This document shows positions 9,774-19,252 of a DNA stretch of 64,000 bases, piece by piece (the stretch's first letter is position 1; the number at the start of each line of letters is the position of its first letter). The notes below the pieces were generated by a model. That model did not search any database and was not told the DNA's origin. It saw nothing but the letters and a program-made list of their open reading frames with translations. The translations under genes were made by a program, and so were the position numbers. Source of the stretch: CALLPQ01 sp964479275 (GTDB lineage Bacteria > Pseudomonadota > Alphaproteobacteria > Caulobacterales > Parvularculaceae); NCBI GenBank assembly GCA_964479275.1, contig CAYZLR010000004.1:22331-86330 (forward strand), written 5' to 3'.

Positions 9774-11174
9774 TTAAAATCGGGTCTTCAGCCAAGCCCC
9801 AACACGCTTCGATCGGCTTTCACGGTTTGCATTGTCATTCATGCCGCTTTGATAGCGAACCTGTAAAGGGTCAGAGTCTTTTTTCATTTCAGGATAAAGC
9901 GAGGCTGACGCATAAGATTGCGCAACAAAATCGATCAGCCCCGCGCAGACAGAAAACGCTGAACCGCTCAAAGCTTCCGGCGCTCCTTCAATTGTATAGG
10001 GCCGACCTAAACGAGCTTTCATGCCAAAAATCCGTTCTGCATGCTCCACTATTCCGTTCAGTTGAGCCCCGCCGCCCGTAATCACAATCCGACGACAATT
10101 TTTTAAAGCACATTGATCAGCAACAATTTGCGCACTCAACCGCTCGTAAATCTCCTCAAGGCGAGGAACAATCACCCGCGTTAAGTCGGCTCTGGTAATA
10201 CGCAATTGTTTATCTTCCTTAGTTAGCGGAATCATGTCCACCAATCTATGTTCATCAGCCGCACTATAAAAAACAGTACCATGAAGAATTTTTTGTCGTT
10301 CCGCATGAACAATTGGCGTGGAAAAACCTTGGGCAATATCGCGTGTTATGTGATTTGATCCTAATTTTATGCCGCCACATCCCTGGGGCCTTCCCTCATT
10401 ATAAATCGTATAGTCGACACATCGACTACCAATATCCAGAGCAAATACGCCTAACTCTTTTTCATCCTCAACCAATGTTGACTGCGCCATCATTAAGGGC
10501 GCTGCAACAAAAGAGGCTACCTTTAATCCTGCGCCTTCGACCAAGCCTTTAATATTGGTTAGATAATTTTCTCGCACATGAACACCGAGCATGCGGGTCG
10601 TTAACTCCTGCCCATACAACCCACGTGGATCCGTACCAACTTCCTCGCCATCTAATCGGTAACTCGTCGGTATAATATGTAAGCACCGAGCCGCCTCAGG
10701 GGTAATAATCCGTCCCCCCTCATATAAGCTTTCTGCAACATCATCAGCCGTCACAACGCCCCCAGCGACATCAAGATCAACCCCAACATGACGACATTGT
10801 AACTGCGCACCGGAGATACTGACATGAACTTCATGTATGCGCTCTCCCGCCATACTCTCGGCGGCATCAATCGCGTGGCGTATAGCCTTTTCACGATCGA
10901 GAAAAGAACTGGCGCCTTTCAAATTTTGATCATTGACATAATTATCATGATTTGCATTTAGATCATTATGCTGGCGAGCAATTGCGCCATAATGCCCGGC
11001 GCCGATAATATCACAATCCACGCTTCCATCACTCATAGGAAGAATGCGCGCAATAAAGCATACCGTTTTGGCAGTGCCAATATCAATAGCCGCTATCAAC
11101 GCCCCTTCACGAGATAATTTCCGCGATTTGCCATTGATCAAATCATTGCGGTTTTTACCGTTAAAAAGTTGCAT
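9774..11174 (-). CDS. ftsA: Cell division protein FtsA
   Basis: Actin-like ATPase that tethers FtsZ filaments to the membrane and recruits later division proteins. The first phosphate loop is ALIAAIDIGTAKTVCFIARI, and the SHS2/1C insertion follows with HEVHVSISG. The second phosphate region is FALDIGSRCVDYTIY, and the adenosine motif is IVITGGGAQLNGI. The final residues RVGAWLKTRF form the conserved amphipathic membrane-targeting helix. I chose ATG at 11174, giving 466 aa. An in-frame GTG at 11258 would overlap ftsQ by 35 bases and add residues with no FtsA likeness. ftsQ ends 49 bases upstream, so the two are probably cotranscribed. Confidence 0.95.
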   Translation of the reverse strand: MQLFNGKNRNDLINGKSRKLSREGALIAAIDIGTAKTVCFIARILPMSDGSVDCDIIGAGHYGAIARQHNDLNANHDNYVNDQNLKGASSFLDREKAIRHAIDAAESMAGERIHEVHVSISGAQLQCRHVGVDLDVAGGVVTADDVAESLYEGGRIITPEAARCLHIIPTSYRLDGEEVGTDPRGLYGQELTTRMLGVHVRENYLTNIKGLVEGAGLKVASFVAAPLMMAQSTLVEDEKELGVFALDIGSRCVDYTIYNEGRPQGCGGIKLGSNHITRDIAQGFSTPIVHAERQKILHGTVFYSAADEHRLVDMIPLTKEDKQLRITRADLTRVIVPRLEEIYERLSAQIVADQCALKNCRRIVITGGGAQLNGIVEHAERIFGMKARLGRPYTIEGAPEALSGSAFSVCAGLIDFVAQSYASASLYPEMKKDSDPLQVRYQSGMNDNANRESRSKRVGAWLKTRF

Positions 11175-11223
11175 CGTAATATCCGTTCGCAAATTACTTT
11201 TGCAGAAAATCGATCCCTGCTTT

Positions 11224-12189
11224 TTAAGCTGATGTCCCGGCGCAGGAAAAATCGCCACTCAAAACATTAAGCGAAGGACCTTTTTGATCCTTGGCACCGC
11301 GACAAAGAAAAAAAGCTCTCTCTGGATCTCTAAGATCTATATATTCGAAGTCACGGTCAAGCACGCTCACAGCTTCATGCAACACGGCTAAATCCCTTAA
11401 CGCATCTTGAAACTCAACTTCCGGCAACTTTATGTCCATGGTCGCGCCTTGTTGTGAATTTAACCGTAATGTCCATCGACGATTACTAACTCGCATAATT
11501 GCAGCAATTCTTGTGTCAAAAATATTCACTTCATCAAGCACTTGAAGAATTTCTGAGGCGACCTCGGGAGCCCCTGCTCCCACAATATAAGGGAGCCCTG
11601 GATACTCAAATGATCCCGCCTCGCGAATTACAGCCCCAACCTGATCAACCAATCGGAACGCGCCATTGACTTGCCATAACGCGGCAGGCTGACGCTCGCG
11701 TATTGAAATATTAATGTCATTAGGCCAAAGACGAGAGACTGCGGCAGAGCGAACCCAACCCAGTTCTTCAATTCTGGCACGCGCACTGTCGGGATTAAAA
11801 TGTAAAATCGATGTTCCATTCACGGGGCCAAGTGCATTGGTGATATCAGCAAATGATGTACGATCACGCCCAATAATCCGTACTTGTCGGACCTCAAAAC
11901 CAGCGCCGATTGCCATATTGGCGATGCGTGTTCTTGTGTCATTTGCAATCTCTTCCCCCAAACGCCCAAAGACACCGCTTGCCCATAACATCACAAAACC
12001 AATCATCAACACCAGACCAATGCCGACACCGCCTGCGAGCCCAACCCTTTGTAAAATTTGAGCAAAAGACGATTGACGCGGCACCCAACTGCGTTCAGCG
12101 ACTAATTTCTTACTCGAACTGTTCTTTTTTACGCTGGTCTTTTTTGCAACCGTTTTCTTTGCAGGTTTTTTTTTGTTTACCGTTGGCAT
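11224..12189 (-). CDS. ftsQ: Cell division protein FtsQ
   Basis: Bitopic divisome protein that links early and late division proteins through FtsB and FtsL. A Lys-rich cytoplasmic N-terminus is followed by one membrane segment (about residues 45-65, GLVLMIGFVMLWASGVFG) and a periplasmic POTRA domain. The POTRA domain contains FEVRQVRIIGRDRTS and the characteristic LGWVRSAAVSRLWPNDINISIRE stretch. The beta domain follows to the end. The ATG at 12189 overlaps the ddl coding end by 13 bases; an in-frame GTG at 12210 is less likely. Position between ddl and ftsA is the classical one. Confidence 0.94.
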   Translation of the reverse strand: MPTVNKKKPAKKTVAKKTSVKKNSSSKKLVAERSWVPRQSSFAQILQRVGLAGGVGIGLVLMIGFVMLWASGVFGRLGEEIANDTRTRIANMAIGAGFEVRQVRIIGRDRTSFADITNALGPVNGTSILHFNPDSARARIEELGWVRSAAVSRLWPNDINISIRERQPAALWQVNGAFRLVDQVGAVIREAGSFEYPGLPYIVGAGAPEVASEILQVLDEVNIFDTRIAAIMRVSNRRWTLRLNSQQGATMDIKLPEVEFQDALRDLAVLHEAVSVLDRDFEYIDLRDPERAFFLCRGAKDQKGPSLNVLSGDFSCAGTSA

Positions 12190-13097
12190 GATGCGTCCTC
12201 TATCATCCACTCACATAAATCTTCAAACGAAACCCCTAAATAGGCCGCCTGTTCAGGTGCCAATGATGTCGGCGTTAAGCCTGGTTGCGTGTTCACTTCC
12301 AAACAATAAAGTTTGCCGTCCCCATCAACATTATACCGAAAATCTGCCCGAGACAGCCCTCGACATCCCAATGCATGATGGGCGTTCAAAGCCATGTCCA
12401 TAACTTGATCTGCAAGATCTGGCTCTATCTTTGCCGGAACTTGATGGCTTGATCCACCTGCCGCATATTTTGCCTCATAATCATAAAAGCCAGTGGTTGG
12501 GAAAATTTCCGTTACACAAAGAGCGCGATCGCCCATAACGGCGCATGTTAATTCTCGTCCCGGTATAAATTGCTCAACGAGAACATCATCCCCCAACGCG
12601 CTATCTTTTGCTGCTAATTCAGCAGGCGGGCGATTGTCTCCCTTTTGCACAATATATATGCCCACAGAAGATCCTTGATTATTTGGTTTCACCACATAGG
12701 GCGGTTTTAGAGCATGATGGGAAGCAGCCTCTAGCCGGGGAATAATCTTGCCCTTGGGAACGGGAATAGCCGCTTGCTCAAAAACTGATTTCGCGCGTTG
12801 TTTATCCATCGCCAATGAAGAAGCCAATACGCCAGAATGAGTATAGGGAAGATTGAGAACTTCCAAGACCCCTTGCACGCAGCCATCCTCCCCCCACTGA
12901 CCATGGAGAGCATTAAAAACAGCATCAGATTTTAATTTTGTCAATTGCTCCCCAAAATCGCGCTCGACATCAAGTTCGCTCACTTTATATCCTTTTGCGC
13001 GCAATGCCTTTGCAGCCGCAGCGCCGGAAACCAAGCTGACGTCACGCTCTGGTGACCAACCACCCTTTATGACTGTAATATGCGAATATTTCGACAT
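12177..13097 (-). CDS. ddl: D-alanine--D-alanine ligase
   Basis: ATP-grasp enzyme that joins two D-alanines for the MurF step of cell wall synthesis. The N-terminal domain has VIKGGWSPERDVSLVSG. The ATP-grasp part shows PYVVKPNNQGSSVGIYIV and the metal-binding C-terminal motif YCLEVNTQPGLTPTSL. Its 306 aa is normal for DdlB. It lies between murB and ftsQ, as in other dcw clusters, and its end overlaps ftsQ. Confidence 0.96.
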   Translation of the reverse strand: MSKYSHITVIKGGWSPERDVSLVSGAAAAKALRAKGYKVSELDVERDFGEQLTKLKSDAVFNALHGQWGEDGCVQGVLEVLNLPYTHSGVLASSLAMDKQRAKSVFEQAAIPVPKGKIIPRLEAASHHALKPPYVVKPNNQGSSVGIYIVQKGDNRPPAELAAKDSALGDDVLVEQFIPGRELTCAVMGDRALCVTEIFPTTGFYDYEAKYAAGGSSHQVPAKIEPDLADQVMDMALNAHHALGCRGLSRADFRYNVDGDGKLYCLEVNTQPGLTPTSLAPEQAAYLGVSFEDLCEWMIEDASCQR

Positions 13098-13176
13098 TTC
13101 GCTCTCTCAAAATCTCCCGAACAATCGGCTTGATCGTGGCTCACCCCCCATCATCACTCAATTGGTTAACAAAGCG

Positions 13177-14091
13177 TTACCTTTCGCCAATCCGCCGGAT
13201 CTCCCACCTTAATTCAACACCGCGTTGTTCTTTTACATCGCGGCGCAAGCTTTCCCCTAGAGATTCAAGATCATTTGCACTCGCATGGCCACGATTAATC
13301 AAAAAATTACAGTGCTGATGTGAAACTTCAGCATCGCCAATGACGCGGCCACGCCCGCCAACACTATCAATAAGCTGCCAACTTTTATATCCGTCCGGAT
13401 TAGCAAAAGTTGACCCCCCCGTGCGCTCTCTTATCGGCTGACTGTTCTCGCGGCGCGACTTAATTTCTTCCATCCGCACCAACACAGCGCCCGCGTCATC
13501 CTGTTCGCCGCGAAAAATCGCACGGGTAAATATGATGCCGCCCTTTTCACCAAACACTTGCGCTGCATGACAATGGCGATAAGAGAACCCCATTTCTTTT
13601 TGCGTAAAACTATGCTCTTTGCCATCACGATCATACCCTACAGCCTCAACCAATACATCTTTGGTCTCGCGGTCATACGCCCCGGCATTCATCGTTAAGG
13701 CGCCCCCAATTGTTCCGGGTACACCAGAGAAAAATTCTAAATTTGTCAGGCCCGCTTTTTGCGCCGCCTTTGCAACCTGCGCATCCAGAGCACCAGACCC
13801 TGCGTGCACATCCACCCCATCAACATGAGTGCCTGCAAAAGGCTTTCCAAGGCGAATAACAACCCCATGTATCCCGCTATCTCGTACCAAGAGATTTGAG
13901 CCAACGCCCACAGGGTAAACCGGGATTTCTCTTGGCGTCGCCTTTAGGAAGCTTGCTAAATCTTCTTCATCTGCAGGCATGAAAATAACATCTGCCGGTC
14001 CGCCGACGCGAAACCACGTAAACGCAGACATATCCGCTTTTTCTAGAAGACGGCCACGAACGGAGGGTAAATCAGCGATAGTCACCATCAC
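13177..14091 (-). CDS. murB: UDP-N-acetylenolpyruvoylglucosamine reductase
   Basis: FAD enzyme that reduces UDP-GlcNAc-enolpyruvate to UDP-MurNAc with NADPH. FAD-binding features are TWFRVGGPADVIF, VGVGSNLLVRD and the region around SGVPGTIGGALTMNAGAY. The active-site Ser lies in the GGSTFANP motif, and the closing substrate region carries HCNFLIN. The 304 aa fits the type II MurB found in alphaproteobacteria. The GTG at 14091 is ten bases after a GGAG; ATG at 14088 is the alternative. It starts 16 bases after murC. Confidence 0.96.
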   Translation of the reverse strand: MMVTIADLPSVRGRLLEKADMSAFTWFRVGGPADVIFMPADEEDLASFLKATPREIPVYPVGVGSNLLVRDSGIHGVVIRLGKPFAGTHVDGVDVHAGSGALDAQVAKAAQKAGLTNLEFFSGVPGTIGGALTMNAGAYDRETKDVLVEAVGYDRDGKEHSFTQKEMGFSYRHCHAAQVFGEKGGIIFTRAIFRGEQDDAGAVLVRMEEIKSRRENSQPIRERTGGSTFANPDGYKSWQLIDSVGGRGRVIGDAEVSHQHCNFLINRGHASANDLESLGESLRRDVKEQRGVELRWEIRRIGER

Positions 14092-14107
14092 GATTGCACA
14101 GCTCCGT

Positions 14108-15532
14108 TCATCCTAAAGCCTCTAATTTCGAGGCCAGAGCATTCGTATGCATTGTTATATCACCCGCGCCCAAACAAACAACATAATCGCCACTTTCCGC
14201 AACTTCAGAAATAACGGTAGGCAATTCCTCCAAAGAAGAGAGTGCCCGCGCATCACGGTGGCCATGACTGATAATAGCGTCAACAAGCTCATCCCGGCCA
14301 TATCCTTCAATCGGTGTTTCACCGGCGGCAAAAACATCCGTAACGAGAACAATATCAGCGTCATTATTACACGCGGCAAAATCGTCAAACAAATCACGTA
14401 ACCGAGTATAACGATGGGGCTGAATAACTGCGATTACTTTGTTTTGCGTACCATGCCGGGCAGCACTCAACACAGCCGATATTTCTACCGGATGATGCCC
14501 ATAATCATCAATGATCGTGACCCCGTTCCAGGATCCAGCCCTAGTAAAACGCCTTTTCACACCGGTAAAATTTTGAAATCCATTACGAATAGACTGATCA
14601 CTTGCACCAAGGCGACGAGCAACAATGGCCGCGGGCAAAGAATTTAAAACATTATGAATCCCCGGCATCGGCAATTGTATATTATCAATCCGGCTCTCTT
14701 CTTCATTGCGCCCTCGAAAGACGATATCGTAATGAGCGATCCCTTCAACAAAAGAAATGTTTTCGGCCCGTACATCCGCTTGCGGATTAGAACCATAAGT
14801 AATCAATTGTCGGTCAGTAACCCTGCCCACTAAGGCTTGGACTTCCGGGTGATCAAGGCAAACAACACCAAAACCATAAAAGGGAGTATTTTCTATAAAT
14901 TGATCAAACGCCTTACGCAGAGCATCAAAGCCGCCCCAATGATCCAAATGTTCAGGGTCAATATTAGTGATAATCCCTATTGTCGTTGGTAACCTGATGA
15001 ATGTGCCGTCAGACTCATCGGCCTCGACCACCATCCAATCCCCTTCTCCAAGCCGGGCATTGGTATCATACGCATTGATGACCCCGCCATTTATCACAGT
15101 TGGATCAAGCTTGGCTTCATCAAGGAGCGCAGCGACCATTGTTGTAGTTGTGGTTTTCCCGTGGGTACCGGCAATCGAAATTGTCCATTTCAATCGCATT
15201 AATTCGGCTAACATATCCGCACGGCGCACGACCGGAATATGCTTTGCGCGCGCGGCCAAAACTTCAGCATTATCATTTTTGATAGCTGTGGATATAACGA
15301 CTGCCTCAACGCCTTCAATATTAGAAGCATCATGACCGATGTAGGTTTCTATCCCCATAGCATTCAGGCGTTTTACATTAGCGTTATCGCTCATGTCAGA
15401 ACCGCGTACCTGATATCCAAGATTATGCATGACCTCAGCAATGCCGGACATGCCAATCCCCCCAATTCCAACAAAATGCACAACCCCGACACCAAAGGGT
15501 AACCTGATCGTTATCTTCTTAGATTCAACCAT
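14108..15532 (-). CDS. murC: UDP-N-acetylmuramate--L-alanine ligase
   Basis: Adds L-alanine to UDP-MurNAc, the first peptide-stem step. The N-terminal UDP-binding domain has HFVGIGGIGMSGIAEVMHNL. The ATP loop is GTHGKTTTTTMVAALL, the central domain has the EADESDGTF motif, and the C-terminal domain contains DDYGHHPVEI. I took ATG at 15532; an in-frame GTG four codons upstream is possible. It lies between murG and murB, in the standard order. Confidence 0.96.
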   Translation of the reverse strand: MVESKKITIRLPFGVGVVHFVGIGGIGMSGIAEVMHNLGYQVRGSDMSDNANVKRLNAMGIETYIGHDASNIEGVEAVVISTAIKNDNAEVLAARAKHIPVVRRADMLAELMRLKWTISIAGTHGKTTTTTMVAALLDEAKLDPTVINGGVINAYDTNARLGEGDWMVVEADESDGTFIRLPTTIGIITNIDPEHLDHWGGFDALRKAFDQFIENTPFYGFGVVCLDHPEVQALVGRVTDRQLITYGSNPQADVRAENISFVEGIAHYDIVFRGRNEEESRIDNIQLPMPGIHNVLNSLPAAIVARRLGASDQSIRNGFQNFTGVKRRFTRAGSWNGVTIIDDYGHHPVEISAVLSAARHGTQNKVIAVIQPHRYTRLRDLFDDFAACNNDADIVLVTDVFAAGETPIEGYGRDELVDAIISHGHRDARALSSLEELPTVISEVAESGDYVVCLGAGDITMHTNALASKLEALG

Positions 15533-15566
15533 ACTCTCTATCACTCAATACCCGTTCAGCTATTTT

Positions 15567-16682
15567 TTAACCGTTCAATTCTATCATTTCTTCGACCAAA
15601 TCAGCCATCATAACCGCTGCGTTGGTTTTCACTCTACCATTGGCCGCTTCTACCATTCGCGAAAGATGACCCGGACTTGTCATGAGCCTTTCTAAAGTCG
15701 CTCGCAAGCCCCCAGCATTAAAATCTTTTTCAGGTATCAATATGGCCGCATCTGCCTCAGAAAGGACACGCGCATTCATCGTCTGGTGATCATCCATCGC
15801 GATTGCCAGGGGTACAAAAATGGCTGGCCGCGCAAGGGTTGCAATTTCTGTCACTGTAGAAGCGCCAGAACGGGCCAGCACTAAGTGCGTTTGATTGATC
15901 TTTTGTGGTAGATCTTGAAAAAACGGCTCAATTTCTGCCGTTACACCGAGCCGCCCATACTGCTCTTTCACACTGGCAATATCTTCCTGGCGAACCTGGT
16001 GAGAGACAATTAAGGATCGCCGCAAATGATTGGGTAGCGCAGAAATTGCGTCGACTGGCACTTGTGAAAACAAGGATGCCCCTTGGCTGCCTCCCGTGAT
16101 CAAAAAACGAAACGGTTCGCCAATTTTTGGCTCCTGAAAGGGCAGCCCTGCAATTTCAAGCACCGCATCTCGCACTGGATTTCCCACTTCATGACGCGGT
16201 GTCTTTAAAGCTGGCGGCACGCCCGTCAACACGGGAAAAGCATGGGCAAGAAAACGCGCCTTCTTAGCTAAAAACCTATTGGCGCGGCCGAGTTGGCTAT
16301 TTTGTTCATGAACTGCATACGGAATATTACCGATTGCCGCAGCTTGTAGCGCAGGGAGTGATGGGTATCCGCCAAAGCCAATCGCGGCGATAGGTTTTGA
16401 AGAATTAATCTGATATAACGCCTGCATCAAACCGCTAGCCATAGCAGTTGCTGCTGATAATTTACCAACAATACCTTTTGCATTCGGGTTCGCCGCTTTT
16501 ATCTCAAAAATTCTATCTGCGGGAAAATCATGTGTATAGCGCATCCCACGAGCATCAGTGATCAGGTGTATTTGATGCTGCCTTCGGCGCAATTCTTGAG
16601 CCAGGCTTTGCGCGGGAAACATATGACCCCCCGTGCCCCCTGCTCCCAATAGGATCGGCCCCGTATAAATTGATCCTGTCAT
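15567..16682 (-). CDS. murG: Lipid II synthase MurG (GlcNAc transferase)
   Basis: Membrane-associated GT28 glycosyltransferase that moves GlcNAc from UDP-GlcNAc to lipid I, making lipid II on the inner face of the cytoplasmic membrane. The glycine-rich loop GAGGTGGHMFPAQSLAQEL is near the N-terminus, a second loop is ITGGSQGASLF, and the UDP-GlcNAc site includes SGASTVTEIATLARPAIFVP and the DDHQTMNA stretch. The 371 aa matches the family. Its ATG overlaps the last base of the ftsW stop, suggesting translational coupling. Confidence 0.97.
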   Translation of the reverse strand: MTGSIYTGPILLGAGGTGGHMFPAQSLAQELRRRQHQIHLITDARGMRYTHDFPADRIFEIKAANPNAKGIVGKLSAATAMASGLMQALYQINSSKPIAAIGFGGYPSLPALQAAAIGNIPYAVHEQNSQLGRANRFLAKKARFLAHAFPVLTGVPPALKTPRHEVGNPVRDAVLEIAGLPFQEPKIGEPFRFLITGGSQGASLFSQVPVDAISALPNHLRRSLIVSHQVRQEDIASVKEQYGRLGVTAEIEPFFQDLPQKINQTHLVLARSGASTVTEIATLARPAIFVPLAIAMDDHQTMNARVLSEADAAILIPEKDFNAGGLRATLERLMTSPGHLSRMVEAANGRVKTNAAVMMADLVEEMIELNG

Positions 16683-17821
16683 CAGGGCATGATCTCCCGT
16701 CGGCGGGTAATAGGTCCCTGCACTCTGGTGAGGGCAAAAATAAATCCAACGGTAAGTCCCGTGGCCAATAGGGAAGACCCCCCATAGGAAATAAAGGGCA
16801 AGGTCATTCCTTTAGCTGGAAGAGCGCGTAAATTCACACCAATATTAATAAAGGCTTGAAAACCAATCATTGCCGCTAAACCACATACAGCAACTTGCGT
16901 AAAAACAGATCTCAATGCCAAAGCCCGATAGAATGTTCGTCCTACAAAACTAAAAAACAAAATGAGGATCATCGCGCAAAGTATGAATCCATATTCTTCA
17001 CCGCCAACTGCAAAAATAAAATCTGTGTGCGCATCAGGCAAGCTATGCTTTATTCGGGCTTCATTCGCCCCCTGCCCCAATGGTCCACCATGAGTAATTG
17101 CTTCAATGGCTTTATCCACTTGATAACTATCGCCAACTTCAGGCTTTAAAAATGTATCAATCCTCTTCGTAACATGAGGGAATAAAAAATAACCCGCAAT
17201 AAGCGCAGCCGCTCCTAATCCAGCTAACGCAAACAACCAAATCATTGACCAACCAGCAATAAAAAACATCACAGCCCATACGGCAGTAATTAACACCCAC
17301 TGGCCGATATCAGGTTGAGAAATTAATAGAGCCGACATTAAAACATACAGCCCTAACGCAATTGCCCCGCCGGGCACTGATTTATCCCGCGCTCCTTCTG
17401 CCAACATCCAGGCGGCCGTAATGACAAACCCGGTTTTTGCAAATTCTGATGGTTGCAGTCCGATTGGACCAACATCCAGCCATCGTTTCGCGCCATTGAT
17501 TTCAGCGCCCACCAACAAAACCAACCCCATCAAAAAGAGTGACCCGATGAACAAAAAGACTCCCGCCCGGCGCACTTGTAGCGGCGTCAGTAGAGAAACG
17601 GCAACCATTAACCCAAGACTCGGGCCCAGGAACAATAATTGGCGCAATGGAAAATGGTAAACGCTAATATGAGATAAACGAGAAGAAGCAACTGGCCCCG
17701 CAGCCTGAATCAGCAAAATACCGATAAAGATAATTGCCGTAATGATCCCAATATTCAGATGATCGACAGACCACCACCAGCGAGCAAAAAGACTATTATC
17801 ATTACGCGAGGGCATCCTCAT
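16682..17821 (-). CDS. ftsW: Septal peptidoglycan polymerase FtsW
   Basis: SEDS-family polytopic glycosyltransferase that polymerises lipid II at the septum together with FtsI. About ten hydrophobic segments are visible. Family motifs include GAEINGAKRWLDVGPIGLQP, QPDIGQWVLI, the AHTDFIFAVGGEEYGF stretch and the C-terminal LPFISYGGSSLLATG. The start ATG overlaps the murD stop in an ATGA arrangement, so the genes are likely coupled. The 379 aa is typical. Confidence 0.96.
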   Translation of the reverse strand: MRMPSRNDNSLFARWWWSVDHLNIGIITAIIFIGILLIQAAGPVASSRLSHISVYHFPLRQLLFLGPSLGLMVAVSLLTPLQVRRAGVFLFIGSLFLMGLVLLVGAEINGAKRWLDVGPIGLQPSEFAKTGFVITAAWMLAEGARDKSVPGGAIALGLYVLMSALLISQPDIGQWVLITAVWAVMFFIAGWSMIWLFALAGLGAAALIAGYFLFPHVTKRIDTFLKPEVGDSYQVDKAIEAITHGGPLGQGANEARIKHSLPDAHTDFIFAVGGEEYGFILCAMILILFFSFVGRTFYRALALRSVFTQVAVCGLAAMIGFQAFINIGVNLRALPAKGMTLPFISYGGSSLLATGLTVGFIFALTRVQGPITRRREIMP

Positions 17822-19242
17822 GCAACTTGCCCTCCCTCAGCGGCAATCTTCTCTACAATCTTGCGAAAAGCCTCGCCGCGTGCTTCAAAATTTTTAAACT
17901 GGTCAAATGAAGCCGCAGCTGGCGAAAGCAATATGATCGGGTTTCTGTCTGATTTGCTTGATAACCCTGCAAGGGCATCAGAAAATGCCTTATACACCGC
18001 ATGTTGCATATTTTTAAAAACCCGGCTTTCAACGTCACCGTTTACCTGTTCATGAAACGCCATTGCACAATCACCAAAGAAATAGGCTTTCTCTACCGAT
18101 TTTAAACGGCCTTGCAACTCTCTGATTCCATCTTCTTTCGCCTGACCGCCAGCAATCCAGTATATGGATTTAAAGGCGGTTAGCGCCTTAGACACAGCAT
18201 CAGCATTCGTCGCTTTCGAGTCATTTACAAAAGTAACCCCGCCAATTTGGGCAATCTTTTCCATTCGATGCGGTAAGCCCTTGAATTTTGCCATCGCCAG
18301 CATCGCCACAGGCGGCGACACACCAAGACTATTACAAACGGCAAAAGCGGCAGCTGCATTTTGATGATTATGTCGCCCATGTAACGCAGAAACATCGGGT
18401 ATTTTACCACCGCTTGTAGTCTTATGGTCAAAATTATAAAAAAGCTCCGCCCCAAGGACAAAGACCCCATTGCCTAATGTTCCCATCGCAGAAACGGGGA
18501 TAATCTTCGCATGTTGCCCAGAAATTAGATCCGTGCATATGCTTTGCGAAATCGCATCATCTACACCAATAACAGCGATATCATCTTTTTGCTGATTATT
18601 AAAAATACGCCGTTTGGCGGCAATATAACCATCCATTCCCCCATGACGATCAAGATGGTCTGGGCTAAGGTTTAAAAAAACACAAATATCTGAACGCAAT
18701 GATTTTGTTAAATCTAGTTGGTAGGAAGAAAGTTCCAACACATAAATGGCATTTTCTTCCAAAGGCGGCATAGACAAAACAGCATTGCCAATATTGCCGC
18801 CTTCATAAACTTTATGTCCGGTTTCACGCAAAATGTGCGCGATCAAGGCCGTTGTCGTTGATTTACCGTTGGAGCCCGTTACCGTTACAATTTTTGGGCG
18901 TACCTCAGGGGGCATTGCATTGACGGCTCGCGCAAATAATTCAATATCGCCGATAACTTCAACCCCAGCAGCCCTCGCTTTTTGCACGACACCGTGGGGA
19001 CGTGGATGTGTTAACGGCACACCCGGGCTCAACACTAATGCTGACAACTGATCCCACGGCCATGAAATTGGTTGTTCAGCAAGATATTGAGTATTGGCTG
19101 TTTTCTCACGCGCTAAAGGGTTTTCATCATAGGAATAAACCTCTGCACCGGAAGCCGCAAGAGAAGCCGCACTCGACAAGCCACTTGCACCTAGCCCGAA
19201 AACACCAACGCTTTTCCCATCCATATCAGGTAGCTTAATCAC
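17818..19242 (-). CDS. murD: UDP-N-acetylmuramoyl-L-alanine--D-glutamate ligase
   Basis: Cytoplasmic ligase adding D-glutamate to UDP-MurNAc-L-Ala. The N-terminal UDP-binding fold begins VGVFGLGASGLSSAASLAAS. The ATP loop is VTGSNGKSTTTALIAHIL, the central domain carries ELSSYQLD and LNLSPDHLDRHGG, and the C-terminal part has FVNDSKATNADA. The GTG start at 19242 is preceded by AGGA at a good distance; that sequence overlaps the mraY stop codon, so coupled translation is likely. The 474 aa is normal. Confidence 0.96.
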   Translation of the reverse strand: MIKLPDMDGKSVGVFGLGASGLSSAASLAASGAEVYSYDENPLAREKTANTQYLAEQPISWPWDQLSALVLSPGVPLTHPRPHGVVQKARAAGVEVIGDIELFARAVNAMPPEVRPKIVTVTGSNGKSTTTALIAHILRETGHKVYEGGNIGNAVLSMPPLEENAIYVLELSSYQLDLTKSLRSDICVFLNLSPDHLDRHGGMDGYIAAKRRIFNNQQKDDIAVIGVDDAISQSICTDLISGQHAKIIPVSAMGTLGNGVFVLGAELFYNFDHKTTSGGKIPDVSALHGRHNHQNAAAAFAVCNSLGVSPPVAMLAMAKFKGLPHRMEKIAQIGGVTFVNDSKATNADAVSKALTAFKSIYWIAGGQAKEDGIRELQGRLKSVEKAYFFGDCAMAFHEQVNGDVESRVFKNMQHAVYKAFSDALAGLSSKSDRNPIILLSPAAASFDQFKNFEARGEAFRKIVEKIAAEGGQVA

Positions 19243-19252
19243 AAAAATATTC

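Noticed and set aside
11174..11258. GTG start for ftsA at 11258
   Set aside because: It would overlap ftsQ by 35 bases and add residues unlike any FtsA N-terminus; ATG at 11174 fits better.
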